DNA of 64,000 nt from Acinetobacter larvae (GCF_001704115.1 NZ_CP016895.1:3162001-3226000); one strand, 5' to 3'; shown: positions 9,098 through 18,729, numbered from the stretch's first letter. Notes: a model not told the origin generated them from the letters alone. Translations and numbers: made by a program.

Positions 9098-9871
9098 ATG
9101 CATTATCATCATGGTCATCTTGACTATCCTATTTTTGCCTTTGCACAGCATTATGCACATGGTTGTACCGAACCCTTTCACCAACACGACCGCATTCAGT
9201 TATTACACAGTTTAAGTGGCGCGATCCACGTACAAACACGGCAAGGCATCTGGGTCATTCCCCCCAATAAAGGGGTATGGATTCCTGCACAGACTGAACA
9301 TTGTATTAAGATTTATGGTCAGGTCGAAGCCCATGGGGTGTTTATCGATCCCTATGCCAGAGCCGATTTAGCCAATCACTGCCAAGTGGTCGCGATTAGC
9401 CCTTTACTGTCCGAATTGATCAATAGTGCACTGAGCATTCAACATGCTGTACAAGCGCATAGCCGCGATGAACGTCTGCTACAATTGATCTTAGATGAAG
9501 TTCGTTTCTTGGAACAATTGCCTTTTCAGCTACCCGAAGCCAAATCGGCAACGCTACAGAATATTTGTCTGTATCTTAGTCAAAATCTTGGACAAAACAT
9601 CAGCTTAGAACAATTAGCCCAACAGTTTCATTTGAGCAGTAAAACCATTAGCCGTTATTTTTTACGCGAAATGCAAATGAGTTTTGGGCACTGGCAACGA
9701 CAAGCCAAATTATTACACGCGTTAACTGCGCTCTCTCTCAACACACCGATTCTCACCATTGCACTTGATCTCGGCTATGACAGCCCGAGTGCTTTTAGTT
9801 ATATGTTTAAGCGTGAAATGGGCTGTACCCCAAGCCAATATCTCAAAACCGCACCGACGATTGATGCTTAA
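9098..9871 (+). CDS. AraC-family transcriptional regulator with cupin sensor domain
   Basis: A 257-residue DNA-binding regulator. The N-terminal half is a cupin-type sensor (HQHDRIQLLHSLSGAIHV, GIWVIPPNKGVWIPAQTEH). The C-terminal 100 residues carry the two helix-turn-helix motifs: ISLEQLAQQFHLSSKTISRYF, then ILTIALDLGYDSPSAFSYMFKREMG ending in TPSQYL. The ATG at 9098 is preferred because AGGAG lies nine bases upstream; the in-frame TTG at 9068 falls inside an inverted repeat. The type resembles NimR-like regulators, which usually control an adjacent exporter, but none is adjacent here. The target and ligand are unknown. Confidence 0.85.
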   Translation: MHYHHGHLDYPIFAFAQHYAHGCTEPFHQHDRIQLLHSLSGAIHVQTRQGIWVIPPNKGVWIPAQTEHCIKIYGQVEAHGVFIDPYARADLANHCQVVAISPLLSELINSALSIQHAVQAHSRDERLLQLILDEVRFLEQLPFQLPEAKSATLQNICLYLSQNLGQNISLEQLAQQFHLSSKTISRYFLREMQMSFGHWQRQAKLLHALTALSLNTPILTIALDLGYDSPSAFSYMFKREMGCTPSQYLKTAPTIDA

Positions 9872-10016
9872 GTGAATGCTTAAGTTGCTCGGCTCCACAT
9901 CGCAAATCAACCGCAAAAACAAATGTCTTTTATTCGACAGCATTAGTCTATGCCGCGTTAGATAGACATAGGCTGAGCTTGGCATGATGGTCTTATCTGC
10001 CAAAGAGGTCTTTGTT

Positions 10017-11708
10017 ATGTTAGAACAACCACAACAAAAATATCGTCCATTTATATTTATGGATTTCCCTGAACGCACATGGCCCAGCCGTCGTATTCAG
10101 CAAGCACCAATGTGGTGCTCGACCGATATGCGTGATGGCAACCAAGCCCTTGCCAATCCGATGGATCACGACAAGAAAAAAGCTTTTTTTGAATTATTGC
10201 TGGGCTGTGGCTTTAAGCAAATTGAGGTCGCCTTCCCTGCTGCCTCACAAACTGATTTTAATTTTGTCCGCTATCTTATTGAAGAACAAAAAATTCCTGA
10301 TGATATCACGATACAGGTGATGACTCAGGCGCGAGCAGATCTGATCGACCGAACTTTTGCGGCATTAAAAGGTGCCAAAAGTGCCATTGTGCATGTCTAT
10401 AATGCGACGGCGGAAGTATTTAGGCGTATTGTTTTTCAAAAAAGTCGAGCGGAAATCATCCAACTTGCCATTGCAGCCACGGCGCAAATCAAAGCTCGTT
10501 GCGCGGAACAAGCAGACACCCAATGGACCTATCAGTATTCACCAGAAACCTTTTGTTTTACTGAAATGGATTTTGCCTTGGAAATTTGTGAAGCCGTCGC
10601 TGCGGTATGGCAACCCAGTGCCGATCGTCCAATGATTATCAACCTTCCGACCACGGTAGAGGTCAGTACGCCCAATGTTTTTGCCGATCAAATCGAATAT
10701 TTCTGCCAGCATTTTTCACAACGTGATGCTGTCAGCATCAGTATTCATCCGCACAATGACCGTGGTACAGGAGTGGCAACGGCAGAGCTCGCTTTAATGG
10801 CAGGTGCCGATCGGGTAGAAGGCTGTTTGTTTGGCAATGGTGAACGTACCGGTAACGTCGATTTAGTCAATATTGCACTAAATTTATATAGCCAAGGTAT
10901 TGCGCCTCAACTTGATTTTTCAGACATTCGTAAAGTCGCAGAGATTGTACAGCAATGCAATGAATTGCCGATTCATCCACGTCACCCCTATGTTGGTGAA
11001 TTGGTCTTTACTGCCTTTTCGGGAAGCCACCAAGATGCCATCAAAAAAGGCTTTCAAGCCCGGCAACAACAAACGCATTGTTATTGGGAAGTACCATATT
11101 TGCCGATTGATCCTGCCGATTTAGGCTGTAGCTACGAGGCGGTTATTCGGGTCAACAGTCAATCGGGCAAAAGTGGTGCGTCGTGGATTTTACAACAAAA
11201 TCATGGTTTGGAATTGCCCGCAAGCTTACAACGTGATTTTAGCCAAGTGATTCAACAACACACCGAACAAGCCAATCGCGAACTCAGTGCAGCGGAAATT
11301 TGGCAAATTTTCTGTCAAAGTTATGGAATACACGCTACACCACATTTACAGTTGCTAGACTATCAAAGTCAAAAAATGACAGATGCGAGCTATCAAGTGC
11401 AGCTCAACATTGATGCTGCGGGGCGCAAGTCCAAACTCCAAGGGCATGGTAATGGTTTACTTTCGGCATCATTACTTGCTTTACAACATAAATGGCCTGT
11501 TGCAATGACCATTGCGGAATATAGCGAACATACCTTAGGCAGCCGCAGCCATAGCCGTTGTATTAGTTATATCCGTTGTTTAGATGCACAAGGTCAAAGC
11601 TATTGGGGCGTTGCCATTGATCACGACATCGCCAGCAGTTCCGTACAAGCCTTACTCAATGCCCATGCCAATTATTTGGCACAACAAGGTCTGTCCTTAA
11701 GCGCTTAA
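10017..11708 (+). CDS. leuA: 2-isopropylmalate synthase
   Basis: First committed step of leucine synthesis: condenses acetyl-CoA with 2-oxoisovalerate. The 563 residues match the longer (type 2) form. The catalytic TIM barrel begins with WCSTDMRDGNQAL (residues about 35-47), and the metal-binding HPHNDRGTG motif with the following GADRVEGCLFGNGERTGNVD is intact. The C-terminal ~130 residues form the regulatory domain expected for leucine feedback. ATG 10017 is chosen because AGAGG lies eight bases upstream; the frame is open to 9984. No leader peptide with consecutive Leu codons is evident in the 145-base spacer. Confidence 0.95.
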   Translation: MLEQPQQKYRPFIFMDFPERTWPSRRIQQAPMWCSTDMRDGNQALANPMDHDKKKAFFELLLGCGFKQIEVAFPAASQTDFNFVRYLIEEQKIPDDITIQVMTQARADLIDRTFAALKGAKSAIVHVYNATAEVFRRIVFQKSRAEIIQLAIAATAQIKARCAEQADTQWTYQYSPETFCFTEMDFALEICEAVAAVWQPSADRPMIINLPTTVEVSTPNVFADQIEYFCQHFSQRDAVSISIHPHNDRGTGVATAELALMAGADRVEGCLFGNGERTGNVDLVNIALNLYSQGIAPQLDFSDIRKVAEIVQQCNELPIHPRHPYVGELVFTAFSGSHQDAIKKGFQARQQQTHCYWEVPYLPIDPADLGCSYEAVIRVNSQSGKSGASWILQQNHGLELPASLQRDFSQVIQQHTEQANRELSAAEIWQIFCQSYGIHATPHLQLLDYQSQKMTDASYQVQLNIDAAGRKSKLQGHGNGLLSASLLALQHKWPVAMTIAEYSEHTLGSRSHSRCISYIRCLDAQGQSYWGVAIDHDIASSSVQALLNAHANYLAQQGLSLSA

Positions 11709-11770
11709 ACGCTTGACCGTAGCACTTGGTTTTAGCGTTTGGTTTTAGCGCTGCATCTGAGACCTGAGAA

Positions 11771-11805
11771 CTTTGCCAGCAAGCACAGCTGTCTTGTTGG
11801 CAAAG
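11771..11805 (+). terminator. Hairpin downstream of leuA
   Basis: CTTTGCCAGCAAG pairs with CTTGTTGGCAAAG over 13 positions with one G-T wobble; the loop is cacagctgt. There is no long T-tract, so termination may depend on Rho or the stem may only protect the leuA mRNA end. Confidence 0.5.
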
Positions 11806-11916
11806 CTCAGCAATACAGCGCAAATCTCCCCGCCATGTGAATATTTTGCTATACTCAAGCCTGCGCATTGCGACCTCTGGTCACAATCTTTGCCAACCCT
11901 TTGACCTATAGACGCT

Positions 11917-13416
11917 TTGCTTGTGCCTCAAATATTAAAACCAACCGCAGAACAAAGTCTTGCCATTACGCAAGCCGCAAAAGGTGAATCTTTTAAAGTC
12001 ATTGCCTATGCGGGTACGGGTAAGACCACGACCTTAGAAATGATCAGTAATGCCTTGTCGCAACGACGTGGGATGTATCTGGCATTTAACAAGGCCATTG
12101 CCAATGAAGCCCAAGCTAAATTTCATCAAAACGTCAACTGCCGTACTTTTCACTCCTTGGCTTTTCGCAGTGTGCCACGAGGAGTCACCGACAAATTACG
12201 CCTGCCGCGTTTAAGTCCAAGCTTTATGGCCAATGAATACCGTCTGACACCGATTACGCTCAGACGTTTAATGGGGGGACGATATGAAAAATACCTGCTC
12301 ACCTCAAGTCGTCTCGCCAGTCTGGTGGCCAATGCCGTCAGTTACTTTTGTTCAACCAGTTCACAATACCCAGCACCAAGACATTTGCAAGCACCCTCAT
12401 GGTTGCATCCGGACGATATCGACAGCTTGCAAAAACATCTCTATCCTGCGGTGGAACGTCGTTGGTTGGAGTCAATAGACCCGCAGCATCAAGCGGGTAT
12501 TGGTCATGATATCTATTTAAAACTCTGGGCTTTATCTGAACCCAATATTCCTGCTGACTATGTGCTATTTGATGAAGCACAAGATGCCGATCCACTTATG
12601 TTGGGTATTTTACTCAAACAAAGGCAAACCCAAGTGATTTATGTCGGTGATGCCCATCAACAAATCTATGCTTGGCGTGGTGCCATCAATGCCATGCAAA
12701 AATTGCCGCTCCCCGAGTCTCGGCTCACCACCTCTTTTCGTTTTGGTGACGAAATTGCAGAGGTTGCCAATGCCTTACTCGGTGGGCTAGATGAAGCAGT
12801 ACCCTTAATCGGCAATGCTGAACGCAAATCGCGTGTAGTCAACAAACCACATACCAAAATGCGTGATGCAATCTTATGTCGTACCAATGCACGTGCCATG
12901 GAATTACTGTTATCTGGTTTAGTACAAGGTGATAAAGTCAGCTTACAAGCCGATCACCTAAAGTTAAACCGTTTTGTCGATGCAGCCAGCTTGCTGAAAC
13001 AAGGCAAACGGGTAACCGATGTGCCAGAGCTGGCATGGTTCAATTCTTGGCATGATGTACACGAATACTGTGAAACCAATGACGGTAGTGATATCAAGCC
13101 TTTGGTAAAATTGGTCGATGAGCATGGCACCGCCCCCTTAAAAAAAGCTTTGGCTAAAATCAGCCCGTTAGATCAAGCAGATTATGTCATTTCTACCGCC
13201 CATAAAGCCAAGGGCTTAGAATGGGATCGGGTGCATTTAGAAGATGATTATCAGTTTAAAATCAATGGGCTTGATCATAAAATTCAGGATGAAGAACTGC
13301 GCTTACTCTATGTCGCATGTACCCGTGCCAAAAGTAGCCTCAATATCCACCATATTTATGATCTTGTTCAGCAACTTAAACTCAAACGCGGTCAGGCTAA
13401 CATCGCAACAGCCTAG
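11917..13416 (+). CDS. UvrD/Rep-like superfamily 1 DNA helicase
   Basis: A 499-residue ATP-dependent helicase-like protein, shorter than UvrD or Rep (about 670-720 residues). Motifs in order: Walker A VIAYAGTGKTTTLEM (about 28-42); motif Ia MYLAFNKAIANEA; Walker B DYVLFDEAQDADPLML; motif III VIYVGDAHQQIYAWRGA; motif IV-like TTSFRFGDEIA; motif V ISTAHKAKGLEWDRVHL; motif VI LRLLYVACTRAKSSL. All catalytic motifs look intact. The layout is closest to compact UvrD-like/FBH1-like helicases. The TTG at 11917 begins the frame; a GTG two codons later is an alternative. It probably acts in DNA repair or recombination (inference). Confidence 0.8.
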   Translation: MLVPQILKPTAEQSLAITQAAKGESFKVIAYAGTGKTTTLEMISNALSQRRGMYLAFNKAIANEAQAKFHQNVNCRTFHSLAFRSVPRGVTDKLRLPRLSPSFMANEYRLTPITLRRLMGGRYEKYLLTSSRLASLVANAVSYFCSTSSQYPAPRHLQAPSWLHPDDIDSLQKHLYPAVERRWLESIDPQHQAGIGHDIYLKLWALSEPNIPADYVLFDEAQDADPLMLGILLKQRQTQVIYVGDAHQQIYAWRGAINAMQKLPLPESRLTTSFRFGDEIAEVANALLGGLDEAVPLIGNAERKSRVVNKPHTKMRDAILCRTNARAMELLLSGLVQGDKVSLQADHLKLNRFVDAASLLKQGKRVTDVPELAWFNSWHDVHEYCETNDGSDIKPLVKLVDEHGTAPLKKALAKISPLDQADYVISTAHKAKGLEWDRVHLEDDYQFKINGLDHKIQDEELRLLYVACTRAKSSLNIHHIYDLVQQLKLKRGQANIATA

Positions 13417-13793
13417 CCGACCGCATAGCGACAAAACTGTCTAAAACGTATTAAATACAGCATACAATTTCATTGCGAAATCGCTATAGCAGATACATGC
13501 CAGATCAGCACAATAGCACCATAGCATGCAGCCAAACGCCGCATCTGCTGCGCTTCTCGGTTTTTTATTGAACAGATCAAGCAACACAAAATCACTATGA
13601 TCAGGTAATAATTGCAAATAAGCGCTAGGGAGAATCCACACATTCTGCTAAGGTATGCCGACATAAATACTATGAAAATATGAGTTATTTTATTTATAAA
13701 CGCGCTGCCCACCATCCAGCAAACACAGCAATCTGAGGTAGCCCGTGCGCTCGCGTTGTACACAACACAGTTCTGCTGTGATCCGAGGTGATT
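13417..13793. other. Intergenic region between helicase and ATPase genes
   Basis: About 375 bases. On the minus strand a frame ending at 13470 could encode a 64-97-residue protein with hydrophobic stretches, but it lacks a ribosome binding site and overlaps another open frame, so I do not call it. The end of the region carries the GAGGTGAT Shine-Dalgarno sequence of the ATPase gene. Confidence 0.4.
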
Positions 13794-15209
13794 ATGTTAT
13801 TAAAATCGGTAACACTCAAAAACACATATTGTTTTTCACAGCTGCATATCGAGTTTGATTATAAAAAAAGTTTAATCAGTGTGATTTTAGCCGACCAAGG
13901 CTGTGGCAAAACTGCAGTTATAAAAAACATCTTCCATGCATTGAGCTGGTTTCCTGCGCGCCTCAAAGATATGCGCTATGCAGGAATCGTCTTGGCAGAT
14001 TGGGAAATCAAGGCTGGGCAACGTTCAGCCAGCACCGAAGTTTGTGTGCAAATTGCAGAAGAAATTGGGCAACTTTCCGAAGTCGATCATGTCGCGGCAA
14101 CTGACCTCTCTTTATGCCATTGGCAGCTTTTTAAGAATCTTAATGCTCAAGATGTTGGCATGAGCCGTGTTGAAACAGAACAATTAGAACAACTGATCAC
14201 ACGCTATCAACGCACGCTAAAACAGGATAGCCTACAAACGCTGCCATTATTGGCGTATTATCCTGAAACACGTTTTGTGCATGAGATCAATTTATTAAAT
14301 AAAAATAACCCCGCCCAATTCAATCTACACAATGCCTATGAGCTTACGGCAGTGCCGTTTACTACATTTAACCGTTTTTTTGAATGGTTACGTGAAATTA
14401 CCGATATTGAAAATGCAAAGAGTGCTTATTATTTTCAACAATTACTTGGACCCAGTGCACAACAGATGCTCAATCAGCAAGCATCTTCTACTTTTTTTCA
14501 TGATGCCCTGCTTCAAGCACGTACTGAACAGCATTCACCGTGTTTACATGCCCTCAAACAAAGTCTGTGTACTGTATTCCCTGAGCTCAGTGAGCTGTAT
14601 CTGGTCTATGAACCAAAATTACAATTGATGCTGGAATACCAAAATCAAAAATATAGTTTTCAACAACTTCCTCACCATCTTAAAGTCTGGATCGCTTTGG
14701 TCGGCGATATCGTACGACGTTTGTGTTTGCTCAACCCGCTTAGTCTTTATCCCCAGCAAGAAGGCTATGGTATTGTGCTGATTGACCAAATTGATGCCGA
14801 ACTCGATAGTGATGCATGCCGTAGTATTTTAAGCCGTCTACAACACGCCTTCCCGCAGCTACAATTTATTGTCAGTGCCAGTGATCCAGCAATCTTAGAA
14901 AATGCCGAAGATTATCAATGCCTACGCCTCAAATCTAACGGTATTTTCCCAATTGAACTGGATGCACACTGGCAACAACATCAAACACACTATCTTGAGC
15001 TTGCGCCTGTTGCAGAACCCCACGCGCCAGCTGAAACCGCAGAGCAGCTGCCTGAAACAACAGCCCTTGATCATCATGCAGCGGACCAAGATGTACAGCA
15101 ACTCTTTGCCCAGATTCAAGCATTAAATCTCACGCAACAGGCGGCTTTATCGCGTTTATTGGCTGAAGACAACGACCGCAAAAGTAATATTTTTTATCCA
15201 GAGTGCTAG
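13794..15209 (+). CDS. ABC-type (AAA_23/RecF-like) ATPase, probably catalytically degenerate
   Basis: A 471-residue P-loop protein resembling stand-alone ABC/SMC-like ATPases such as the PtuA and retron-associated group. The N-terminus has the typical beta-strand LLKSVTLKNTYCFSQLHIEF and a Walker A, ADQGCGKTAVI (first Gly replaced by Ala). The region equivalent to LSDG reads FQQLPHHLKVWIALVGD, so the signature Ser and Gly are missing. Walker B reads GIVLIDQIDAELDSD, with Gln where the catalytic Glu normally is. The switch region FIVSASDPAIL lacks the usual His. An Ala/Glu-rich tail follows. ATG 13794 is favoured over GTG 13788, which overlaps the GAGGTGAT Shine-Dalgarno sequence. No nuclease partner is adjacent. 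The function is unknown. Confidence 0.72.
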   Translation: MLLKSVTLKNTYCFSQLHIEFDYKKSLISVILADQGCGKTAVIKNIFHALSWFPARLKDMRYAGIVLADWEIKAGQRSASTEVCVQIAEEIGQLSEVDHVAATDLSLCHWQLFKNLNAQDVGMSRVETEQLEQLITRYQRTLKQDSLQTLPLLAYYPETRFVHEINLLNKNNPAQFNLHNAYELTAVPFTTFNRFFEWLREITDIENAKSAYYFQQLLGPSAQQMLNQQASSTFFHDALLQARTEQHSPCLHALKQSLCTVFPELSELYLVYEPKLQLMLEYQNQKYSFQQLPHHLKVWIALVGDIVRRLCLLNPLSLYPQQEGYGIVLIDQIDAELDSDACRSILSRLQHAFPQLQFIVSASDPAILENAEDYQCLRLKSNGIFPIELDAHWQQHQTHYLELAPVAEPHAPAETAEQLPETTALDHHAADQDVQQLFAQIQALNLTQQAALSRLLAEDNDRKSNIFYPEC

Positions 15210-15433
15210 ACCTAAGCGTTGTCTCACTTTGCAGCAAAATGATGCGAAATTTCACGTATAAATAATGTGAATATCTATGTAATTATTATTGATGTTCACC
15301 GAGTCATGTAATAAGATCATTACGATCATATATCTTGCAGCATCAGTATTTTACTGCATTTTATACTTCAAATCTGATCGACAGTGAGTTGCGCAATACA
15401 ACTGACTCCTAATTTATTTTAATTTTCGTTTGG

Positions 15434-15514
15434 CTTTCAAGATCGAGCATTTTGGAACTCCTTTTGAGTTCCTGTAATCCTTGAAAGATAATATCCACAT
15501 AGGTTTCGACCTAT
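15434..15514 (+). promoter_or_regulatory. Nested hairpins at the start of the mrp operon
   Basis: An outer stem, CTTTCAAG (15434-15441) with CTTGAAAG (15480-15487), encloses an inner perfect hairpin, GGAACTC-ctttt-GAGTTCC (15454-15472). A third hairpin, ATAGGT-ttcg-ACCTAT (15499-15514), has a stable UUCG-type loop. The outer right arm covers the first possible TTG start of mrpA (15481). The arrangement suggests a structured mRNA leader that could control translation. No known riboswitch class was recognised. Confidence 0.5.
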
Positions 15515-18360
15515 TCACGACATTGGATACGCGTGTGCTACCGATTATCATCTTATTTCCTTTAGTCATTGGCACAATACTGGTGCTCTGGCTAAAACGC
15601 TACTCAAGGGGGCTTACCGCCTTAGGGGCAATCAGTGCCAGTCTCACCAGTTTTATCTTATTACTTAGCCAAGCAAAATCGGTATTACACGGTATAGTCA
15701 TCACAGAAACATGGTCTTGGTTACCGCAATTGGGCATCGATCTCAGTTTCCGCTTAGATGCGCTGGGTTTAATTTTTTCGCTACTGATTAGTGGCATCGG
15801 TACCCTGATTTATATTTATGCTTATTATTATCTTAGCCCGCCCAATTCATTGAGCAAGCTATATGCCTTGTTCATGCTGTTTATGACGGCAATGCTCGGC
15901 ATTTCACTTTCAAACAACCTCATTATTTTATTGGTTTTTTGGGAGTTAACCAGTATTTCATCCTTTTTACTGGTGGGCTATTGGAGCCAGTACGAAGCAG
16001 CACAAACTGGCTCACGGATGGCACTGACGGTCACTGGACTGGGTGGTCTCGCAATGCTGGGTGGTTTTATCTTATTAGGGCAAGTTACTGGCACTTATCA
16101 AATAGATGAGCTCCTCAATATGGGACCACAGATTCAGAGTAGTCCATTATTTGTGCCTATTTTGCTGCTGATTTTATGTGGTGCATTTACCAAAAGCGCG
16201 CAATTTCCTTTTCACTTTTGGCTCCCCAATGCCATGGCAGCCCCCACTCCGGTTTCGGCTTATTTGCACTCCGCCACCATGGTCAAAGCCGGTATTTTCT
16301 TACTTGCCCGTTTGTTGCCGATCTTTGCTGGGGCAGCGCTTTATCATGGTATCGTGACCACGATTGGCTTATTGACCTTCTGCATGGCAGCATGCTTTGC
16401 GATTTTCAAAGATGACCTCAAAGGTTTATTGGCATATTCCACTATTAGTCATCTGGGGTTGATCGTCTGCCTATTAGGCATTGGCTCGCCTTTGGCTGTT
16501 GCCGCAGCTATTTTCCATATCATTAACCATGCCACCTTTAAGGCTGCATTGTTTATGATTGCCGGTATTATTGACCATGAAACTGAAACACGTAATCTCA
16601 GAAAGTTACGCGGTGTCTGGCAAGTTCTACCGTTTACAGGGACCTTAACCATGATCACGGCGGCAGCGATGGCTGGCGTACCGCTGACCAATGGTTTTAT
16701 CTCTAAGGAAATGTTCTTTACCGAATTATTAGCCAACCTCAGCAGCTCAGCAGTCGTGATTGCCGCCATTGTTGCAACCCTAGCAGGGTTATTTGCGGTG
16801 GCGTATTCAACACGCTTTGTACATGGGGTATTTTTTGATGGTCCTTTGGGACGTGATATCCCCAACCAACATGCGCATGAACCCAGCCTAGGCATGCGTG
16901 CGCCGGTTATCCTACTGGCGGCACTGTGTCTTGTAGTTGGGATCGTACCGGCTATTAGCGTACAGATTTTTGTCAATGCCGGCGCCATGGCAAGTAGCCA
17001 AGACTATAGTATGCAGTCTGTGCACCTTGCAATTTGGCATGGCTTTAATGCACCACTCTTGATGAGTGCCATCGCCCTGTTCGGTGGCGTGCTATTTTAT
17101 AGCGTCTTGGCACGTGGTGATCGTATCCGACATATCGCGCTAGAGCGCTATCTCGGTCCTGTGCAAGGCAAACTGATCTTTGAAAAAATCCTAAAATATC
17201 TGAAGAAATTTGCTGCGCAGCTAAAAAAATACACCGAAACAGGTTCATTACAAAACTATCTCTTTCTGATTGTGCTCTTTAGCGTGGTGATCGTCAGCGT
17301 CCCTCTGCTCAACCAAGGCTTAAGCACAGGTCAACGCACGCTCACCGCCGCACCGTGGACCGCCATCGTATTATGGTTACTTTTATTCTCTGCATGTTGG
17401 ATGATGCTCTGGTTTCACCATGAGCGGATCAAAGCCGTTTTAATCAGCGGTGCCATTGGTCTAGTTGTCACCATGGTCTTTGTTGCCTTATCTGCACCAG
17501 ATCTTGCTTTAACGCAAATCAGTGTAGATGCTGTCACCACGGTCTTATTGCTGATGGGGCTTGGTCTACTTCCTCAGCTCACACCATATGAATCACGCAG
17601 TGCAAGACGCTGGCGTGATGGGATCATTGCAGTACTTGCCGGTGTCGGTATTGGCTGGATCAGTTGGCTCATGCTCACACGCGACCACAGCTCAATTTCA
17701 TGGTTTTTCGTCCAACAGTCCTTGCCTCTAGGTGGTGGTTCCAATGTGGTGAATGTAATCTTAGTCGATTTCCGTGGCTTCGATACCTTCGGTGAAATTA
17801 CCGTCTTAGGCATTGCTGCAATTGGTGCACTGTGCATGATGGATGGCATGCGAGCACATGGCACCACGGTAACACAAGGTCTAACCTATCGTTTTAGTCC
17901 CTCTCCCCTGATGCTACGCATGACAGCTTCTTGGATTTTACCTCTGGCATTGGTGGTAAGTTTTTATATCTTCCTACGTGGTCACAACTATCCTGGGGGT
18001 GGATTTATTGCAGGTCTGATCACGGCGATGGCACTGGTCATCCAGTTTATGGCCATTGGACAGGACCATGCCGAATCCATTCTCAAAGCCAAATCTGGGC
18101 GACGTTATGAAAGCTGGATCGGTACTGGATTATGCATCGCTGGACTATCTGGTATGGCATCATGGTTTTGGGGCAGACCCTTTCTCACCAGCGCGCATAT
18201 TTATGTCGATGCACCCTTATGGGGGAAAATGCATCTTGCATCTGCGGCAGCATTTGATCTGGGTGTTTACGTCACCGTCGTGGGTGCCACCATGTTACTC
18301 ATTTCTGTATTAGGCGACTCGCGACATTCTACGATGTCCGGTCCAGTACCCAAGGGATAA
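15481..18360 (+). CDS. mrpA: Mrp cation/proton antiporter subunit A (fused A-B)
   Basis: Largest subunit of the multisubunit Na+/H+ or K+/H+ antiporter, related to the NuoL subunit of complex I. In the 959 residues, the proton-channel part comes first (LVFWELTSISSFLLVGYW with the conserved Glu; FTKSAQFPFHFWLPNAMAAP; HSATMVKAG; IFHIINHATFKA). Then come an MbhD/DUF4040-like segment (LSAPDLALTQISVDAVTTVL) and an MbhE-like segment (DFRGFDTFGEI). A C-terminal MrpB domain contains GHNYPGGGFIAGL. This is the fused A+B layout seen in PhaA-type systems, so no separate mrpB is present. The start is uncertain: TTG 15481, TTG 15523 and GTG 15535 are possible, none with a good Shine-Dalgarno sequence, and a stop codon sits at 15475. 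Confidence 0.93.
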   Translation: MKDNIHIGFDLFTTLDTRVLPIIILFPLVIGTILVLWLKRYSRGLTALGAISASLTSFILLLSQAKSVLHGIVITETWSWLPQLGIDLSFRLDALGLIFSLLISGIGTLIYIYAYYYLSPPNSLSKLYALFMLFMTAMLGISLSNNLIILLVFWELTSISSFLLVGYWSQYEAAQTGSRMALTVTGLGGLAMLGGFILLGQVTGTYQIDELLNMGPQIQSSPLFVPILLLILCGAFTKSAQFPFHFWLPNAMAAPTPVSAYLHSATMVKAGIFLLARLLPIFAGAALYHGIVTTIGLLTFCMAACFAIFKDDLKGLLAYSTISHLGLIVCLLGIGSPLAVAAAIFHIINHATFKAALFMIAGIIDHETETRNLRKLRGVWQVLPFTGTLTMITAAAMAGVPLTNGFISKEMFFTELLANLSSSAVVIAAIVATLAGLFAVAYSTRFVHGVFFDGPLGRDIPNQHAHEPSLGMRAPVILLAALCLVVGIVPAISVQIFVNAGAMASSQDYSMQSVHLAIWHGFNAPLLMSAIALFGGVLFYSVLARGDRIRHIALERYLGPVQGKLIFEKILKYLKKFAAQLKKYTETGSLQNYLFLIVLFSVVIVSVPLLNQGLSTGQRTLTAAPWTAIVLWLLLFSACWMMLWFHHERIKAVLISGAIGLVVTMVFVALSAPDLALTQISVDAVTTVLLLMGLGLLPQLTPYESRSARRWRDGIIAVLAGVGIGWISWLMLTRDHSSISWFFVQQSLPLGGGSNVVNVILVDFRGFDTFGEITVLGIAAIGALCMMDGMRAHGTTVTQGLTYRFSPSPLMLRMTASWILPLALVVSFYIFLRGHNYPGGGFIAGLITAMALVIQFMAIGQDHAESILKAKSGRRYESWIGTGLCIAGLSGMASWFWGRPFLTSAHIYVDAPLWGKMHLASAAAFDLGVYVTVVGATMLLISVLGDSRHSTMSGPVPKG

Positions 18361-18363
18361 TTC

Positions 18364-18729
18364 ATGATCAGTCTCGAATTTTTACTCGCATCTGCTATTG
18401 GATTATTGGTTGCAACAGGTGTCTATCTTATTTTACGTGCCAGAACCTTCCCCGTAGTGCTTGGGCTTGCGGTGATTGGTTATGCCGTGAACTTATTCTT
18501 ATTTAGTACCGGACGCATTCAAGTCAATGCACCCGCGATCTTAAGCGATACGCTGGGGGTAACCGATCCACTGCCTCAAGCCTTGGTGCTCACTGCCATT
18601 GTTATTGGCTTTGCAACAACAGCCTTTATTGTGCAATTGGCCTTACGTAGTCGTTATGAAACAGGTTCAGACCATGTCGACTCCAAAGAAGAAATTCCTG
18701 TGACTGACCCGCGTGAGGATGAGCCTTGA
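18364..18729 (+). CDS. mrpC: Mrp antiporter subunit C
   Basis: A NuoK-like membrane subunit of 121 residues with three predicted helices. VVLGLAVIGYAVNLFLFSTGR and DPLPQALVLTAIVIGFATTAF are characteristic of MrpC/MnhC. The gene starts three bases after mrpA stops, and its end overlaps the start of mrpD by four bases, indicating translational coupling. The C-terminal tail is acidic (SKEEIPVTDPREDEP). Confidence 0.94.
   Translation: MISLEFLLASAIGLLVATGVYLILRARTFPVVLGLAVIGYAVNLFLFSTGRIQVNAPAILSDTLGVTDPLPQALVLTAIVIGFATTAFIVQLALRSRYETGSDHVDSKEEIPVTDPREDEP

Noticed and set aside
9876..9965. 29-codon frame upstream of leuA as a leucine leader peptide
   Set aside because: Six Leu codons but no consecutive run, and no clear terminator/antiterminator pair follows.
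13470..13763. Minus-strand frame with hydrophobic stretches, possible small membrane protein
   Set aside because: No ribosome binding site, overlaps another frame, and the Cys-rich composition looks like noncoding sequence.
11917..15209. Helicase plus ATPase as a two-gene defence system
   Set aside because: They are 377 bases apart with no shared transcript signal and no nuclease or other effector nearby; the idea is not supported.
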